A stretch of DNA of 46,669 nucleotides. Source: Verrucomicrobiota bacterium. GTDB lineage: Bacteria > Verrucomicrobiota > Verrucomicrobiia > Opitutales > Opitutaceae. The notes below the pieces were generated by a model. The model made no database searches and had not been told where the DNA came from. It was given only the letters and a program-made list of their open reading frames with translations. This document shows positions 18,114-26,080 of the stretch, one piece after another; within the stretch, counting starts at the first letter, position 1, and each line of letters begins with the position of its first letter. Location: contig VHCI01000012.1 of assembly GCA_016871775.1 (NCBI GenBank), forward strand, positions 1 to 46,669, in the 5' to 3' direction. The position numbers and the translations under genes are program-made.

Positions 18114-19076
18114 CTAGACGGCGGGCACCGCGGTGCGGGTGATCACGTCCGCCACGAGCTTGTCCGCCGTGATCTCTGCGGCCTCGGCCTCGTAAGTCAG
18201 GCCGATCCGGTGCCGTAGGATGTCTGGTGCGAGTTCCTGAATCAGCCCGGGGGAAACGTGGTCCTCGCCTCGCAGCCACGCCAGCGCCCGTCCCGCCTGG
18301 TAGAGCGCGATCGAGGCCCGGGGCGACGCCCCGTAGGACAGGTGTCGCCGCGGCGCCGCAACGTCCGCCAGCGCCCGCGTCCCGCGCACCAGCGCGAGGA
18401 TGTACCCCTGCACTGCCGGCGAGAGATGGATCCCGTCGACCTCCGCCCGGAGCGCGAGCAGCTCGTCCCCGTTGGACACTGCCGCGAGCGCCGGCTGGCG
18501 CGTCACCTGGCCCCACCGCTGCAGCATCGCCGACTCCTCGGCGGCGCTTGGGTAGTCGACAAGTAGCTTGAACAGGAAACGGTCGGTCTGCGCCTCCGGC
18601 AGCGGGTACGTGCCCTCCTGCTCCACCGGGTTCTGAGTCGCCATCACGAAGAACGGCCGCGGCAGGGCGTGGGTCTGGCCGCCCAAGGTCACCTGCCGCT
18701 CCTGCATCCCCTCAAGCAAGGCGCTCTGCACCTTCGCCGGGGCCCGATTGATTTCGTCCGCCAGCACCAAGTTGGCGAAGATCGGCCCGCGGTGGGCGGT
18801 GAACTCTCCCGTCTTCGGCTGGAAGATCATCGTGCCCACCACGTCGCTCGGCAGCAGGTCTGGAGTGAACTGGATTCGCTCAAACTGCACCCCAAGGGCT
18901 GTGCCGAGCGACTTCACCAGCAGGGTCTTCGCCAGCCCGGGCATGCCCTCGAGCAACACGTGGCCGTTGGCTAGTAAGGCCACTAGCAGGCGTTCGACGA
19001 CGGCGTCTTGGCCGACGACGGCCTTGCCGATTTCAGCGCGGAGTTTCTGGGACCAGGCGGGACCGTTGGGCGGCAT
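18114..19076 (-). CDS. moxR: MoxR family AAA+ ATPase
   Basis: This 320-residue AAA+ protein has a Walker A GMPGLAKT at 44-51, a Walker B LVLADEIN at 103-110, the following NRAPAKVQSALLEGMQE block, and the sensor and lid region typical of MoxR (ATQNPVEQEGTYPLPEAQTDRF). Length is normal. MoxR ATPases act as chaperone-like remodellers for VWA-domain partners, which are encoded immediately downstream (DUF58, BatA, BatB). An 83-base gap separates it from the LuxR-type regulator gene upstream, which is enough for its own promoter; whether the regulator operon reads through is unknown. Confidence 0.94.
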   Translation of the reverse strand: MPPNGPAWSQKLRAEIGKAVVGQDAVVERLLVALLANGHVLLEGMPGLAKTLLVKSLGTALGVQFERIQFTPDLLPSDVVGTMIFQPKTGEFTAHRGPIFANLVLADEINRAPAKVQSALLEGMQERQVTLGGQTHALPRPFFVMATQNPVEQEGTYPLPEAQTDRFLFKLLVDYPSAAEESAMLQRWGQVTRQPALAAVSNGDELLALRAEVDGIHLSPAVQGYILALVRGTRALADVAAPRRHLSYGASPRASIALYQAGRALAWLRGEDHVSPGLIQELAPDILRHRIGLTYEAEAAEITADKLVADVITRTAVPAV

Positions 19077-19159
19077 GCGTTAGGGGCGCGGAGTTGAACG
19101 GGATCGCGCGCCTTTGGCAACCCGCCCGTCGCCACCCCCGGGGCCCCCCGAGGCCGGGC

Positions 19160-19903
19160 TCAGGCCGCCACCGGCTCGTCCGTCCGCCGGCGCGGCTGCC
19201 GCGGGCGGTAGGCGGCCGCGAAAAGCGCGAATCCCGGCCGCTCCACGCCGTCGGGAGTGAAACGCACGTACCCCTTCTGCGCCGCCATCCGGATCAGCGC
19301 GCCGCGGTGCTGCACCCCCAGCTTCCGGTGCAGGTCCCGCCGCACCGAGGAGATGGTCGCCGGGCTGAGCCGCAGCAGTTCCGCCGCCTCGTCGTCATCG
19401 CACCCCGCCCCGATGACGCTTAGCACGAGCTGCTCAAAGTCCGTCAGCAGCCGGAACAGCGCCGTGGGCGCCGCCAAGATCTGCCGCAACTGGCCCTGCA
19501 CCGAGGGGCTCCAGGACCGCTGCCCCGCGAGCACCCGCTCCAACGCCGGGCGGAAGGCCCCGGGCTCCTCCGTGGCGGCGTCGAACACCCCCTCCACCGC
19601 AAGGGTCCGCAGGGCCGAAAGGGTCCGGTAGGCGCAGCGCAGCGTTACCACCAAGACCCTCCGGGCCCGGCGCGGCGCCCGGGTGGACTGGGCCAGTAGA
19701 TCGAGCGCGTCGCCCTCGGGCCCCTCCCCGAGACTGCCCAGCAACAGGTCCACCGGCGCCCGGTCGAGGAGCGCCCGCGCCGCGGCGATGTGCGGCGCGA
19801 CCGTGATCCGCGCCCCCGGCAGCACGGCCTCCACGTGGGCCCGGAGGGTGGCGGCGTAGAGCTGGTCCGCCTTGAGGATGATAACGGTGGGGTGCGTTTC
19901 CAT
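19160..19903 (-). CDS. LuxR/NarL-type transcription factor with degenerate receiver domain
   Basis: This 247-residue protein has a receiver-like N-terminal domain (about 5-125) and a C-terminal LuxR helix-turn-helix (LTDFEQLVLSVIGAGCDDDEAAELLRL to VRRDLHRKLGV). The receiver looks non-phosphorylatable. The N-terminal acidic pair reads KA, the phospho-acceptor region reads VDLLLGSLG with no Asp in place, and the Lys position reads FDAAT. It therefore probably works as a constitutive or ligand-controlled DNA-binding protein, or through protein contacts. It lies between an OmpR-type gene and moxR on the same strand. A small inverted repeat (CGTAAC/GTTACG, 19948-19965) lies just upstream. Confidence 0.82.
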   Translation of the reverse strand: METHPTVIILKADQLYAATLRAHVEAVLPGARITVAPHIAAARALLDRAPVDLLLGSLGEGPEGDALDLLAQSTRAPRRARRVLVVTLRCAYRTLSALRTLAVEGVFDAATEEPGAFRPALERVLAGQRSWSPSVQGQLRQILAAPTALFRLLTDFEQLVLSVIGAGCDDDEAAELLRLSPATISSVRRDLHRKLGVQHRGALIRMAAQKGYVRFTPDGVERPGFALFAAAYRPRQPRRRTDEPVAA

Positions 19904-19947
19904 GCGCGCACCGTGCCCGGTCTCGGCCCCTTCCGGAACGGGCCTGC

Positions 19948-19965
19948 CGTAACTTTTCCGTTACG
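19948..19965 (-). promoter_or_regulatory. Small inverted repeat at the junction of two regulator genes
   Basis: CGTAAC-N6-GTTACG is a perfect 6-base inverted repeat. It overlaps the stop codon of the OmpR-type gene and lies about 45 bases upstream of the LuxR-type gene. It may be a protein site or a weak hairpin; there is no T-run. Chance is not excluded. Confidence 0.3.
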
Positions 19966-20653
19966 CCCGCCGTGCGGCCCGCCGCAGCCGGTAGCCGTAC
20001 TTCGGGATCACTTCGATCCACGCGCGCGCGTCGACGCCCGCGCGGACGGCCGCGGCGCAGAGCTTGCCGAGGAGGACCCGTAGGTTGCCCGTGTCCCCTC
20101 GGAACGGCCGGCCGAGGATCTCCGCGTAGAGGAACTCGTAGGTGACGACCTCCGAGCAGAACCGTGCCAACAGCTCCGCGAGCTGCGCCTCGCGGAGCGT
20201 CAGGGTGGTCTGCTGGGCGCCGCAGCGCAGGGTCCGGTCGGCGGGGTCCAGCCGACCGCCCGCGAACGCCAGCCGCGTCGGCCTGGGCCGCGCCGCCGGG
20301 ACCGGCTCGCTCCGGAAACGCTCCAGGTAGGCCAGCAGCACCTCGATGCGCACGGGCTCCCGCAGGACGCAGTCCGCACCCAGCGCCACCATCCGAGCCT
20401 CCACCTCCCCGCTGGTGCCCGCCGGCACCAGCACCAGCCGCCGGCAGCGCGCGTCCGCCAGTACCGCGAGCACCTCCTCGGCGAAGCCGTCCCGCAGGGT
20501 GCGTCGGACCACGGCCACCCGCGGCCGCAGCCGGGGAATCCGCCGCCGCGCCGCGGCGACTGTCGCGCAGGCCTCGGCAACCCATCCCCGGCCCGCGCAC
20601 AGCTCGGCTAGGACGGATCCCTCGCGCTCCGCGCTGTCGACCAGAAGGATCAT
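19961..20653 (-). CDS. OmpR-type winged-helix regulator with degenerate receiver
   Basis: This 230-residue protein has a receiver-like domain (1-110) and a C-terminal OmpR/PhoB winged helix (about 130-225, with LTLREAQLAELLARF, GNLRVLLGKLC and WIEVIPKYGYRL). The receiver keeps D6, but the phospho-acceptor strand reads VAVVRRTLRDG with arginine where Asp is expected (R50). The conserved Lys-Pro reads E99-P100. Phosphotransfer is therefore unlikely. The start at 20653 is chosen as the first residue of the receiver fold; a longer extension is shadow sequence. It begins eight bases after the upstream receiver gene ends, consistent with one transcript. Confidence 0.82.
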   Translation of the reverse strand: MILLVDSAEREGSVLAELCAGRGWVAEACATVAAARRRIPRLRPRVAVVRRTLRDGFAEEVLAVLADARCRRLVLVPAGTSGEVEARMVALGADCVLREPVRIEVLLAYLERFRSEPVPAARPRPTRLAFAGGRLDPADRTLRCGAQQTTLTLREAQLAELLARFCSEVVTYEFLYAEILGRPFRGDTGNLRVLLGKLCAAAVRAGVDARAWIEVIPKYGYRLRRAARRA

Positions 20654-20661
20654 CGCCGGAT

Positions 20662-21882
20662 TCAGACGGGCAGCGCCAGCGCAAGGCTGAAGCGGCCCGA
20701 ATGCGGCGACACCGCCGCGCCTAGGACGCCGCGGCAGCGCCGGACCCCAGCGACGAGGCCCCGGGCCGTGATGGTCGCGAGCGGCTCGTGCTGTTCCTGC
20801 AGCCACGCCTCCAGCGCGGCGGACGTCAGCGCCGTGCCGGCCCCGGTGATGGTGATTAGCACCGCCGCGTGGCCTGCCGGCGCGTTGCGGCGGTTGTACC
20901 ACGCGAAGCTGCGGAGTGCGGGCTCGCGGAAGGCCTCCTCAAGCCGTCCCAGCGGCTCCGCCCGCACCCCTACCGTCGTCCGGCGCGGTGCGCCAGTGAG
21001 CGCCGCACCAAGCGCCGGGGTCATCATCAGCAGAAAGTCGATGCCCGAGAGCCCCCGCACCGGCAGGCCCGCGGCCCCGGGCGTAAACTCCACCGCTTTG
21101 CCCTCCTCCTCCCCCCGGCTCATGCGCAGGGCGATCCCCGCGGCGTGCCGGATACCCTCGTCCACCACCGCCGGCGAGGTATCCCGGCTGCCGTAGCCGG
21201 TGTCGAAGAATGCCTCCGTGACCGCCATCGCGGCCTCCGCCGTGCGCCGCGCCTCATCGAGCCGGCGGGTGAACTGCGCCGACCGCGGATCCGCGCGGAC
21301 CGGCGTCCCCAGCGGCGACTGCAAAGCAAGCAGCTGCGCGTGCACCGTCGTCAGAAGCCCCGCCGTCTGCCGCAGCGCGTCACGCGCCGTCTCCGAGGCC
21401 ACCAGCTCGACGTCTCGCTCGAGCAGGGCCGCCTCGCGCTCCCCGACCACGACCCCCGCCTGCCGGGCCAGGTCGTGGTCCTCTCGCCGCTGGCGGGTGC
21501 GCGCCACCCACTCGGGGATCCGCGCCTCGAAGTCCGCCTTGCCGGGCAGGGGCTTCGACAGGAAGTCATAGACCTGTAGCGGGATGGTGCGCCGCAGGTT
21601 CTCCGCGGAATCGAACGCGCTGAGCACCACGAATCCCAGCGCCGGGTCCACCTGCTGCGCCGCCTCGATAAAGATGAAGCCGTCCATCCGGGGCATATGC
21701 AGATCGGCGAGGCATAGGTCGAACCGCGTCTCCCGCAGGCGCTCGAGCCCCGCCGCCGCGTCGAAGGCGAACACCAGCTCGTGCGCGCCTCCCAGCCGCA
21801 GGCGGAGCGTCGCGTGGATCTGGCGTTCGTCGTCTACGACGAGAATCCGGGTCGGCAAAATGGCGCGGGTCGTGGAGGTCAC
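20662..21882 (-). CDS. Response regulator: intact receiver fused to a degenerate kinase-like module
   Basis: In this 406-residue protein the receiver is intact: acidic pair D17/D18, phospho-acceptor D60 (LADLHMPRMDG), S88 and K110 (SKPL). After a predicted helical linker (about 115-200) the C-terminal part resembles a histidine-kinase core without its motifs. There is a helical pair, then a block ending in ARGLVAGVRRCRGVLGAAV, with HSGRFSLALALPV at the terminus, which mimics the G2 box and last strand of a HATPase domain. No H-box histidine or N-box is seen, and there is no DNA-binding domain. It probably acts as a phospho-switch for the neighbouring kinase or for the pseudo-receiver proteins; that role is inferred from context. 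Confidence 0.75.
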   Translation of the reverse strand: MTSTTRAILPTRILVVDDERQIHATLRLRLGGAHELVFAFDAAAGLERLRETRFDLCLADLHMPRMDGFIFIEAAQQVDPALGFVVLSAFDSAENLRRTIPLQVYDFLSKPLPGKADFEARIPEWVARTRQRREDHDLARQAGVVVGEREAALLERDVELVASETARDALRQTAGLLTTVHAQLLALQSPLGTPVRADPRSAQFTRRLDEARRTAEAAMAVTEAFFDTGYGSRDTSPAVVDEGIRHAAGIALRMSRGEEEGKAVEFTPGAAGLPVRGLSGIDFLLMMTPALGAALTGAPRRTTVGVRAEPLGRLEEAFREPALRSFAWYNRRNAPAGHAAVLITITGAGTALTSAALEAWLQEQHEPLATITARGLVAGVRRCRGVLGAAVSPHSGRFSLALALPV

Positions 21883-21890
21883 GCGGGGGC

Positions 21891-23264
21891 TCAGGTTGCC
21901 GCCGCGACTGCCGCGGGGTCCACGGGCAGGTCGACGCTCAGCGTGGTCCCGGCGCCCGGCCGGCTCTCGACCGTGATCCGCCCGTGGTGCAGGTGCGCGA
22001 TGCGCTGCGAGATGGTCAGCCCCAAGCCGGCCCCCCGCACCTCCTCCCAGAGCTCCTTCGCCGTGAAGTACGGGTCAAAGATCCGCGCCCGGGTCGCTGC
22101 GTCCATCTCGCGCCCGCGGTCGATGACCCGCAGCGTGACCATCCCCGCCACCGGCCCCTCCGCGGTCAGCCACACCTCACCGCCCCGCGTGGACGCGTCG
22201 ATCCGGTCGTTCAACAGGTTCACCAGCAGCCGCTGTAGCAACACGGTGTCTGCCTGCAGCGTCCCCGCGCAGGTGCTGTGCGCGACGAGGGTGACGCCGC
22301 GGCGGGCCGCCCGCTCGACCGTCAGGCTCCGCACGGCCTCAAGCAGTCCCCTTGGCTCGACTGGGGCGTAACGCGGCGTCAGGCGATCCGGGAAGAAAAG
22401 CGCCTCCCGCAGGTAGGTCGTCATCACCTCGATCGCCCGGCTGGCCGCGCGATGCACCTCCTCCTCCGCGCTGCCCGCGGGCGCCCGCCCCTCCGTGTGC
22501 ACCAGAAACGACGAGACGGGGGTGATCAGATTCTTCAGGTCGTGGGCCAGCCCGCGGGACATCGTGGCGAGGTACTCCGTCCGCGTGCGCAAAGCGAGCT
22601 GGTCCATCAGCCGCGAACGGGAAAGAATGTTGTCGATCAGCTCTGCGGTGTGCAGCAGGCGCATCACGTCGGGGTAGGTGAAGGGCCACTCGGTGCGGCG
22701 GACGCCGATGGCGACGAGGAGATTCGGGTCGGGGCTCTCCCGCGGCGCCACGACGAGGGCCCCGGCGCCAATCTCACGCAGGAGGGCGTCGAGATCCGCG
22801 AGGGCGCGAGTGGGCCGGCGGCGCTGCAGGCTCTCCGGTGTGATCCAGCCGCCCTCGCGCAGGGCGGCGATCGCCGCGCGGTCCCGCCGGATGGTGTGGC
22901 CGCCGCCCATGTAGGCCTCGCCGCTGCGGGCGAGGATCACGGCAGCTGGAGCGTCGTAGCGCGAGGCCAGCAGGGTCTCGAACTCGGCGGTGAGCCGCGC
23001 GGTGTCTGCCTCCCGCATCGCCACCTGCAGCACCTCGGACCGCAGCGCGCGGATCCGGGATGAGTCATCGAGCCCGAACCATCGCCGCATCCGCGCATCA
23101 AGCCAGAAGGTTGCCGAACCGCACAGGAACATGCTCAGCGGCCAGGCGAGGTGCGGCGGGAGGCTAGGGGCGATGACGGTCACGATCAGCCAAGCTGCGA
23201 AAGTTAGAATCGCGACAAGGGCTGTCCTGTGAAAGATCGCGAAGGAGATGGGTTTTGCGTTCAC
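21891..23264 (-). CDS. Membrane-associated sensor histidine kinase
   Basis: This 457-residue protein has two N-terminal membrane segments (about 14-33 and 39-55), a GAF-like sensory region (about 80-215), and a DHp H-box SRGLAHDLKNLITP with the phospho-acceptor H241. The HATPase domain follows, with an N-box NLLNDRIDAS, a partly altered G1 (DRGREMD), an F-box IFDPYF, and a G2 GAGLGLTIS. It is likely active, and it resembles soluble-core kinases such as PrsK of PEP-CTERM systems, though no exosortase gene is seen here. The start is a GTG at 23264. It is the first gene of a minus-strand regulator block leading into the Bat operon. A 16-base palindrome lies about 110 bases upstream. Confidence 0.85.
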   Translation of the reverse strand: MNAKPISFAIFHRTALVAILTFAAWLIVTVIAPSLPPHLAWPLSMFLCGSATFWLDARMRRWFGLDDSSRIRALRSEVLQVAMREADTARLTAEFETLLASRYDAPAAVILARSGEAYMGGGHTIRRDRAAIAALREGGWITPESLQRRRPTRALADLDALLREIGAGALVVAPRESPDPNLLVAIGVRRTEWPFTYPDVMRLLHTAELIDNILSRSRLMDQLALRTRTEYLATMSRGLAHDLKNLITPVSSFLVHTEGRAPAGSAEEEVHRAASRAIEVMTTYLREALFFPDRLTPRYAPVEPRGLLEAVRSLTVERAARRGVTLVAHSTCAGTLQADTVLLQRLLVNLLNDRIDASTRGGEVWLTAEGPVAGMVTLRVIDRGREMDAATRARIFDPYFTAKELWEEVRGAGLGLTISQRIAHLHHGRITVESRPGAGTTLSVDLPVDPAAVAAAT

Positions 23265-23376
23265 GGTCGTCCCCCAGAAATTCCTGAACTCAGATAGTTA
23301 ACGCCAAGTCGGGCTCTTGGAGATTCGATGCTGGGGAGGTTTGGCTGTTTCCTATGCGTCATCAACCGTGCGAATT

Positions 23377-23392
23377 ACCCTAAATTTAGGGT
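23377..23392. promoter_or_regulatory. 16-base AT-centred palindrome upstream of the kinase operon (candidate operator)
   Basis: ACCCTAAATTTAGGGT is a perfect palindrome in the intergenic space before the histidine kinase gene (GTG at 23264) and before a rightward small ORF (TTG at 23438). Its AT-rich core stands out in a GC-rich region. Symmetry of this length suggests a dimeric transcription-factor site, but no factor is assigned. Confidence 0.55.
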
Positions 23393-23437
23393 GTAAGGGC
23401 GCTTTGACTCCTTCGGGTGACGGCAGGCAGATGAATC

Positions 23438-23827
23438 TTGAGCCGGAGAGTCGCGCCGATCCGGGTCCGCGGCGTCTGCCCACCGTGGTCGGCGATCGAA
23501 GCGGACCCGCTCACCGGTTTGGTGGTGCGCAGTCGACTCGCGCTTGGGCGCGCGTGGCTGCTTGTGCCCGTCCACGACAACGACCGGTTCCTTGCCCTGC
23601 TCGTGGAGGGGTTCCGGGGCGGCGGCACGCCGCCCGACGCGGGGGACCGCGAACGCGCCGCGCAGCTGGCTCGCTCGCTATGCCTGGCGCTCGCCCCGCA
23701 CCTCCTTCTCGAGCGCCTCGATGCTGCCGCGGTGGCCGCGCGGACCTGCCGGGGCCTAGTCGCGGAGCGGATCGGGGAGGCGTGGCGCTGGCTGGACCTC
23801 ACGCCGCTAGGTCTGGGCGGTGAATAG
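23438..23827 (+). CDS. Small hypothetical protein, GAF-domain-like fragment
   Basis: This is a 129-residue ORF whose only in-frame early start is TTG (23438), preceded by an in-frame TGA six bases upstream. Codon third positions are strongly GC-biased, so it is probably coding. The segment LLVPVHDNDRFLALLVEGF and then ERAAQLARSLCLALAPHLLLERL resembles the last strand and helix of a GAF domain; ADPLTGLVV near the start is reminiscent of a GGDEF start but is not followed by one. It may be a sensor remnant or a small partner of the adjacent kinase. The 3' end overlaps the convergent ABC gene by 21 bases. No function is assigned. Confidence 0.45.
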   Translation: MSRRVAPIRVRGVCPPWSAIEADPLTGLVVRSRLALGRAWLLVPVHDNDRFLALLVEGFRGGGTPPDAGDRERAAQLARSLCLALAPHLLLERLDAAAVAARTCRGLVAERIGEAWRWLDLTPLGLGGE

Positions 23828-24796
23828 CTCGGCGATCACGTCCTCGAGGGGCACGTCCTCGATCGTGATGTCGGCCACCGCCCCCGCGCGCAGGATGTCC
23901 TGCGAGGCCGCGACCACCTGGTCGGCCGGGACAGTGAGCGTGAACTTACCCTCGTCGTCACGCCGAGTGGTGAGGGCGTGCCGGCAGATCCAGCCCTCGC
24001 CGAAGGCAGCAGCGCCTTGGGCGGCGGGCACGAAAGTCACGATTTTGCGCCGGGCGCCGCCGGCGGCCTCAAGGCGGTCGAGCGTCCCATCATAGATCTT
24101 CCGGCCGCGGTGGATCACGATGACGCGGCCGCACAGCTCTTGGATATCGGCCATGTAGTGGCTCGTGAGGAGGATGGTCACCCGGTGACGGCGGTTGTAG
24201 TCGCGCAGGAACGCCCGGACCTTGCGCTGGGAAACCACGTCGAGGCCGATGGTGGGCTCGTCGAGGAACAGGACCCGCGGTCGGTGGAGCAGGGCGGCGA
24301 TCAGCTCCATCTTCATCCGTTCGCCGAGGGAGAGTTCCCGTACCATCACGTCGAGCTTCGGGCGGACCTCGAGGAGGTCGACCAGCTCGTCGAGGGTGGC
24401 GCGGAACTCGGCCGGCGGCAGGCTGTAGATGGCCCGGAGGAGTTGGAAGGACTCGATCGCGGGCAGGTCCCACCAGAGCTGGTTCTTCTGGCCGAGGACG
24501 AGGGCGAAGATCCGCCGGTAGGCGTTCTCGCGCCGGGTGGGATCGTGGCCGGCGACGCGGGCCGTCCCGCGGGTGGGGATGATGAGGCCCGCGAGCATCT
24601 TAAGCGTCGTCGTCTTCCCCGCGCCGTTAGGCCCAAGGAAGCCGACGAATTCCCCCTCCGCGATGGAGAACGAGATCTCCTGCGCGGCCGTGTTCTCCTC
24701 GAAATCGCGCTGGAAGAGCCCCCGGACGCCGCCGAGGAAGCCGGGGCGCTTCTTGTAAGTGCGGAAGACGCGGGTGAGGCCCCGGACCTCGATCAT
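23807..24796 (-). CDS. ABC-2-type transporter ATP-binding protein
   Basis: This 329-residue ATPase has Walker A GPNGAGKT (55-62), Q-loop near 103, signature LSLGER (155-160), Walker B LFLDEP (176-181), and H-loop in LLTSHYM. The C-terminal 80 residues form the small accessory domain common in NatA/CcmA-like exporter ATPases (VADITIEDVPLEDVIAEL). It should power an ABC-2 membrane permease, but no permease gene is next to it: downstream is the convergent small ORF and upstream is a Gfo/Idh gene overlapping by four bases (ATGA). It may serve a permease encoded elsewhere, or the operon has been rearranged. Substrate unknown. Confidence 0.93.
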   Translation of the reverse strand: MIEVRGLTRVFRTYKKRPGFLGGVRGLFQRDFEENTAAQEISFSIAEGEFVGFLGPNGAGKTTTLKMLAGLIIPTRGTARVAGHDPTRRENAYRRIFALVLGQKNQLWWDLPAIESFQLLRAIYSLPPAEFRATLDELVDLLEVRPKLDVMVRELSLGERMKMELIAALLHRPRVLFLDEPTIGLDVVSQRKVRAFLRDYNRRHRVTILLTSHYMADIQELCGRVIVIHRGRKIYDGTLDRLEAAGGARRKIVTFVPAAQGAAAFGEGWICRHALTTRRDDEGKFTLTVPADQVVAASQDILRAGAVADITIEDVPLEDVIAELFTAQT

Positions 24797-25938
24797 CGGC
24801 GGCCCGGCGCGGCCGGCTGGGTGAAGGCCGGCAGGCGCACGATCTTACCGCCGGCTAGGGCGGACTGGTGGGCGCACAGGCCGACGCAGGTCCAGTTCGC
24901 CGACTGGATGGCGTTTGGGTAGGGTTCGCGGTCCTCGATCAGGGCGCGGACGAACTCGTGGGCGAGGTGCGGGTGCGAGCCGCCGTGGCCGGCTCCTTGG
25001 GTGAAGCTGAGGTGCGTCTTCTTGCCGAGATCGTAGACGCCCTTGGTGGTGAACGGCCGGATCCCGGCCGGCAGCCGGCGCGCGTAATCGGGCACCTGCA
25101 CCTTGCGCGGGATCTTGGCCTCCGGGAGCTTGGCCGTGTGCAACACGTGCCGCTCGTGCTCGATTAGGGTCCATTCGAACGACCGCTTTGAGCCGTAAAC
25201 GTCGATGCTTTCCCGATACTGCCGGGCCACGTCGAAGAGCGAACGGATGATCCGTGCCGTCAGGTCGCTGTCCCGCAGCTTCACGTGGGCCGTCTCGACC
25301 GCGAAGGGCGAGGCGTAGTGCTTCACGAGGTCGGGCCGGATGGTGCCGGAGCCGAAGCAGGAGACGTACTCGGCGGCGGCGCCGGTGAGGGCAAGCATCG
25401 GCCCGACGCAATGGGTGGCGTACCACATCGGCGGGAGGCCGGGCCAGTAATTAGGCCAGCCATCCATGTCCTGCTGGTGGCTCGCCTGAAGGAACTGGAT
25501 GCGACCGAGGTCGCCCTTTCTGTGGAGCTCCTTGAGATACAGGAATTCCCGAGCGTACACAACGGTCTCCATCATCATGTAGCGCCGGCCGGTGCGGCGG
25601 GAGAGGTCAACGATGCGGTGGCAGTCCGCGATGGAGGTCGCCATCGGCACAGTGCAGGCCACGTGTTTCCCCGCCTCAAGGCCCTTGATCGCCTGGCCGG
25701 CGTGGTCGGGAATTGGGGTGTTGATATGGACCGCGTCGATCTCGGGGTCCCGCAGCAGTTCCTCGTAGTTGGTGTAGCCCTTGGGGATGCCGAAGGCTTG
25801 CTGGATGGCCTTAAGCTTCTTCGGATCACGCTGGCAGACCGCGACCAAGCGGGCGTCGGGGTGCGCTTGGTAGATGGGGATGAACTCGGCGCCGAAGCCG
25901 AGGCCGACGAGGGCGAGGTTGATTTTCTGGGCGGGCAT
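24793..25938 (-). CDS. Gfo/Idh/MocA family oxidoreductase
   Basis: This 381-residue protein has an N-terminal Rossmann motif (ALVGLGFGAEF) and an EELLRDPEIDAVHINTPIPDHAGQ-type segment, then the conserved CTVPMATSIADC block, where the usual EKP is replaced by VPM. A C-terminal alpha/beta domain follows. The family oxidises or reduces sugars, inositols or similar, usually with NAD(P). The altered EKP lysine may mean a weak or different catalytic role. The start at 25938 is chosen by family alignment; a second ATG at 25965 is possible. No Shine-Dalgarno is visible. It overlaps the downstream ABC ATPase gene by four bases, so the two are probably co-expressed. Confidence 0.9.
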   Translation of the reverse strand: MPAQKINLALVGLGFGAEFIPIYQAHPDARLVAVCQRDPKKLKAIQQAFGIPKGYTNYEELLRDPEIDAVHINTPIPDHAGQAIKGLEAGKHVACTVPMATSIADCHRIVDLSRRTGRRYMMMETVVYAREFLYLKELHRKGDLGRIQFLQASHQQDMDGWPNYWPGLPPMWYATHCVGPMLALTGAAAEYVSCFGSGTIRPDLVKHYASPFAVETAHVKLRDSDLTARIIRSLFDVARQYRESIDVYGSKRSFEWTLIEHERHVLHTAKLPEAKIPRKVQVPDYARRLPAGIRPFTTKGVYDLGKKTHLSFTQGAGHGGSHPHLAHEFVRALIEDREPYPNAIQSANWTCVGLCAHQSALAGGKIVRLPAFTQPAAPGRR

Positions 25939-26080
25939 GAGGAAGGGGAGGGCCGGCGGCGTCATGCCACCGGAAACGGCTAGGGACCGTGGGCACTTCC
26001 CCGCGCGTGGCAATCGCGGAGCGGCGCGCGCTTCTTCCAAGTACTTTACGCGCGCCCCATCCCGTGCCATGTTCCTCCTG

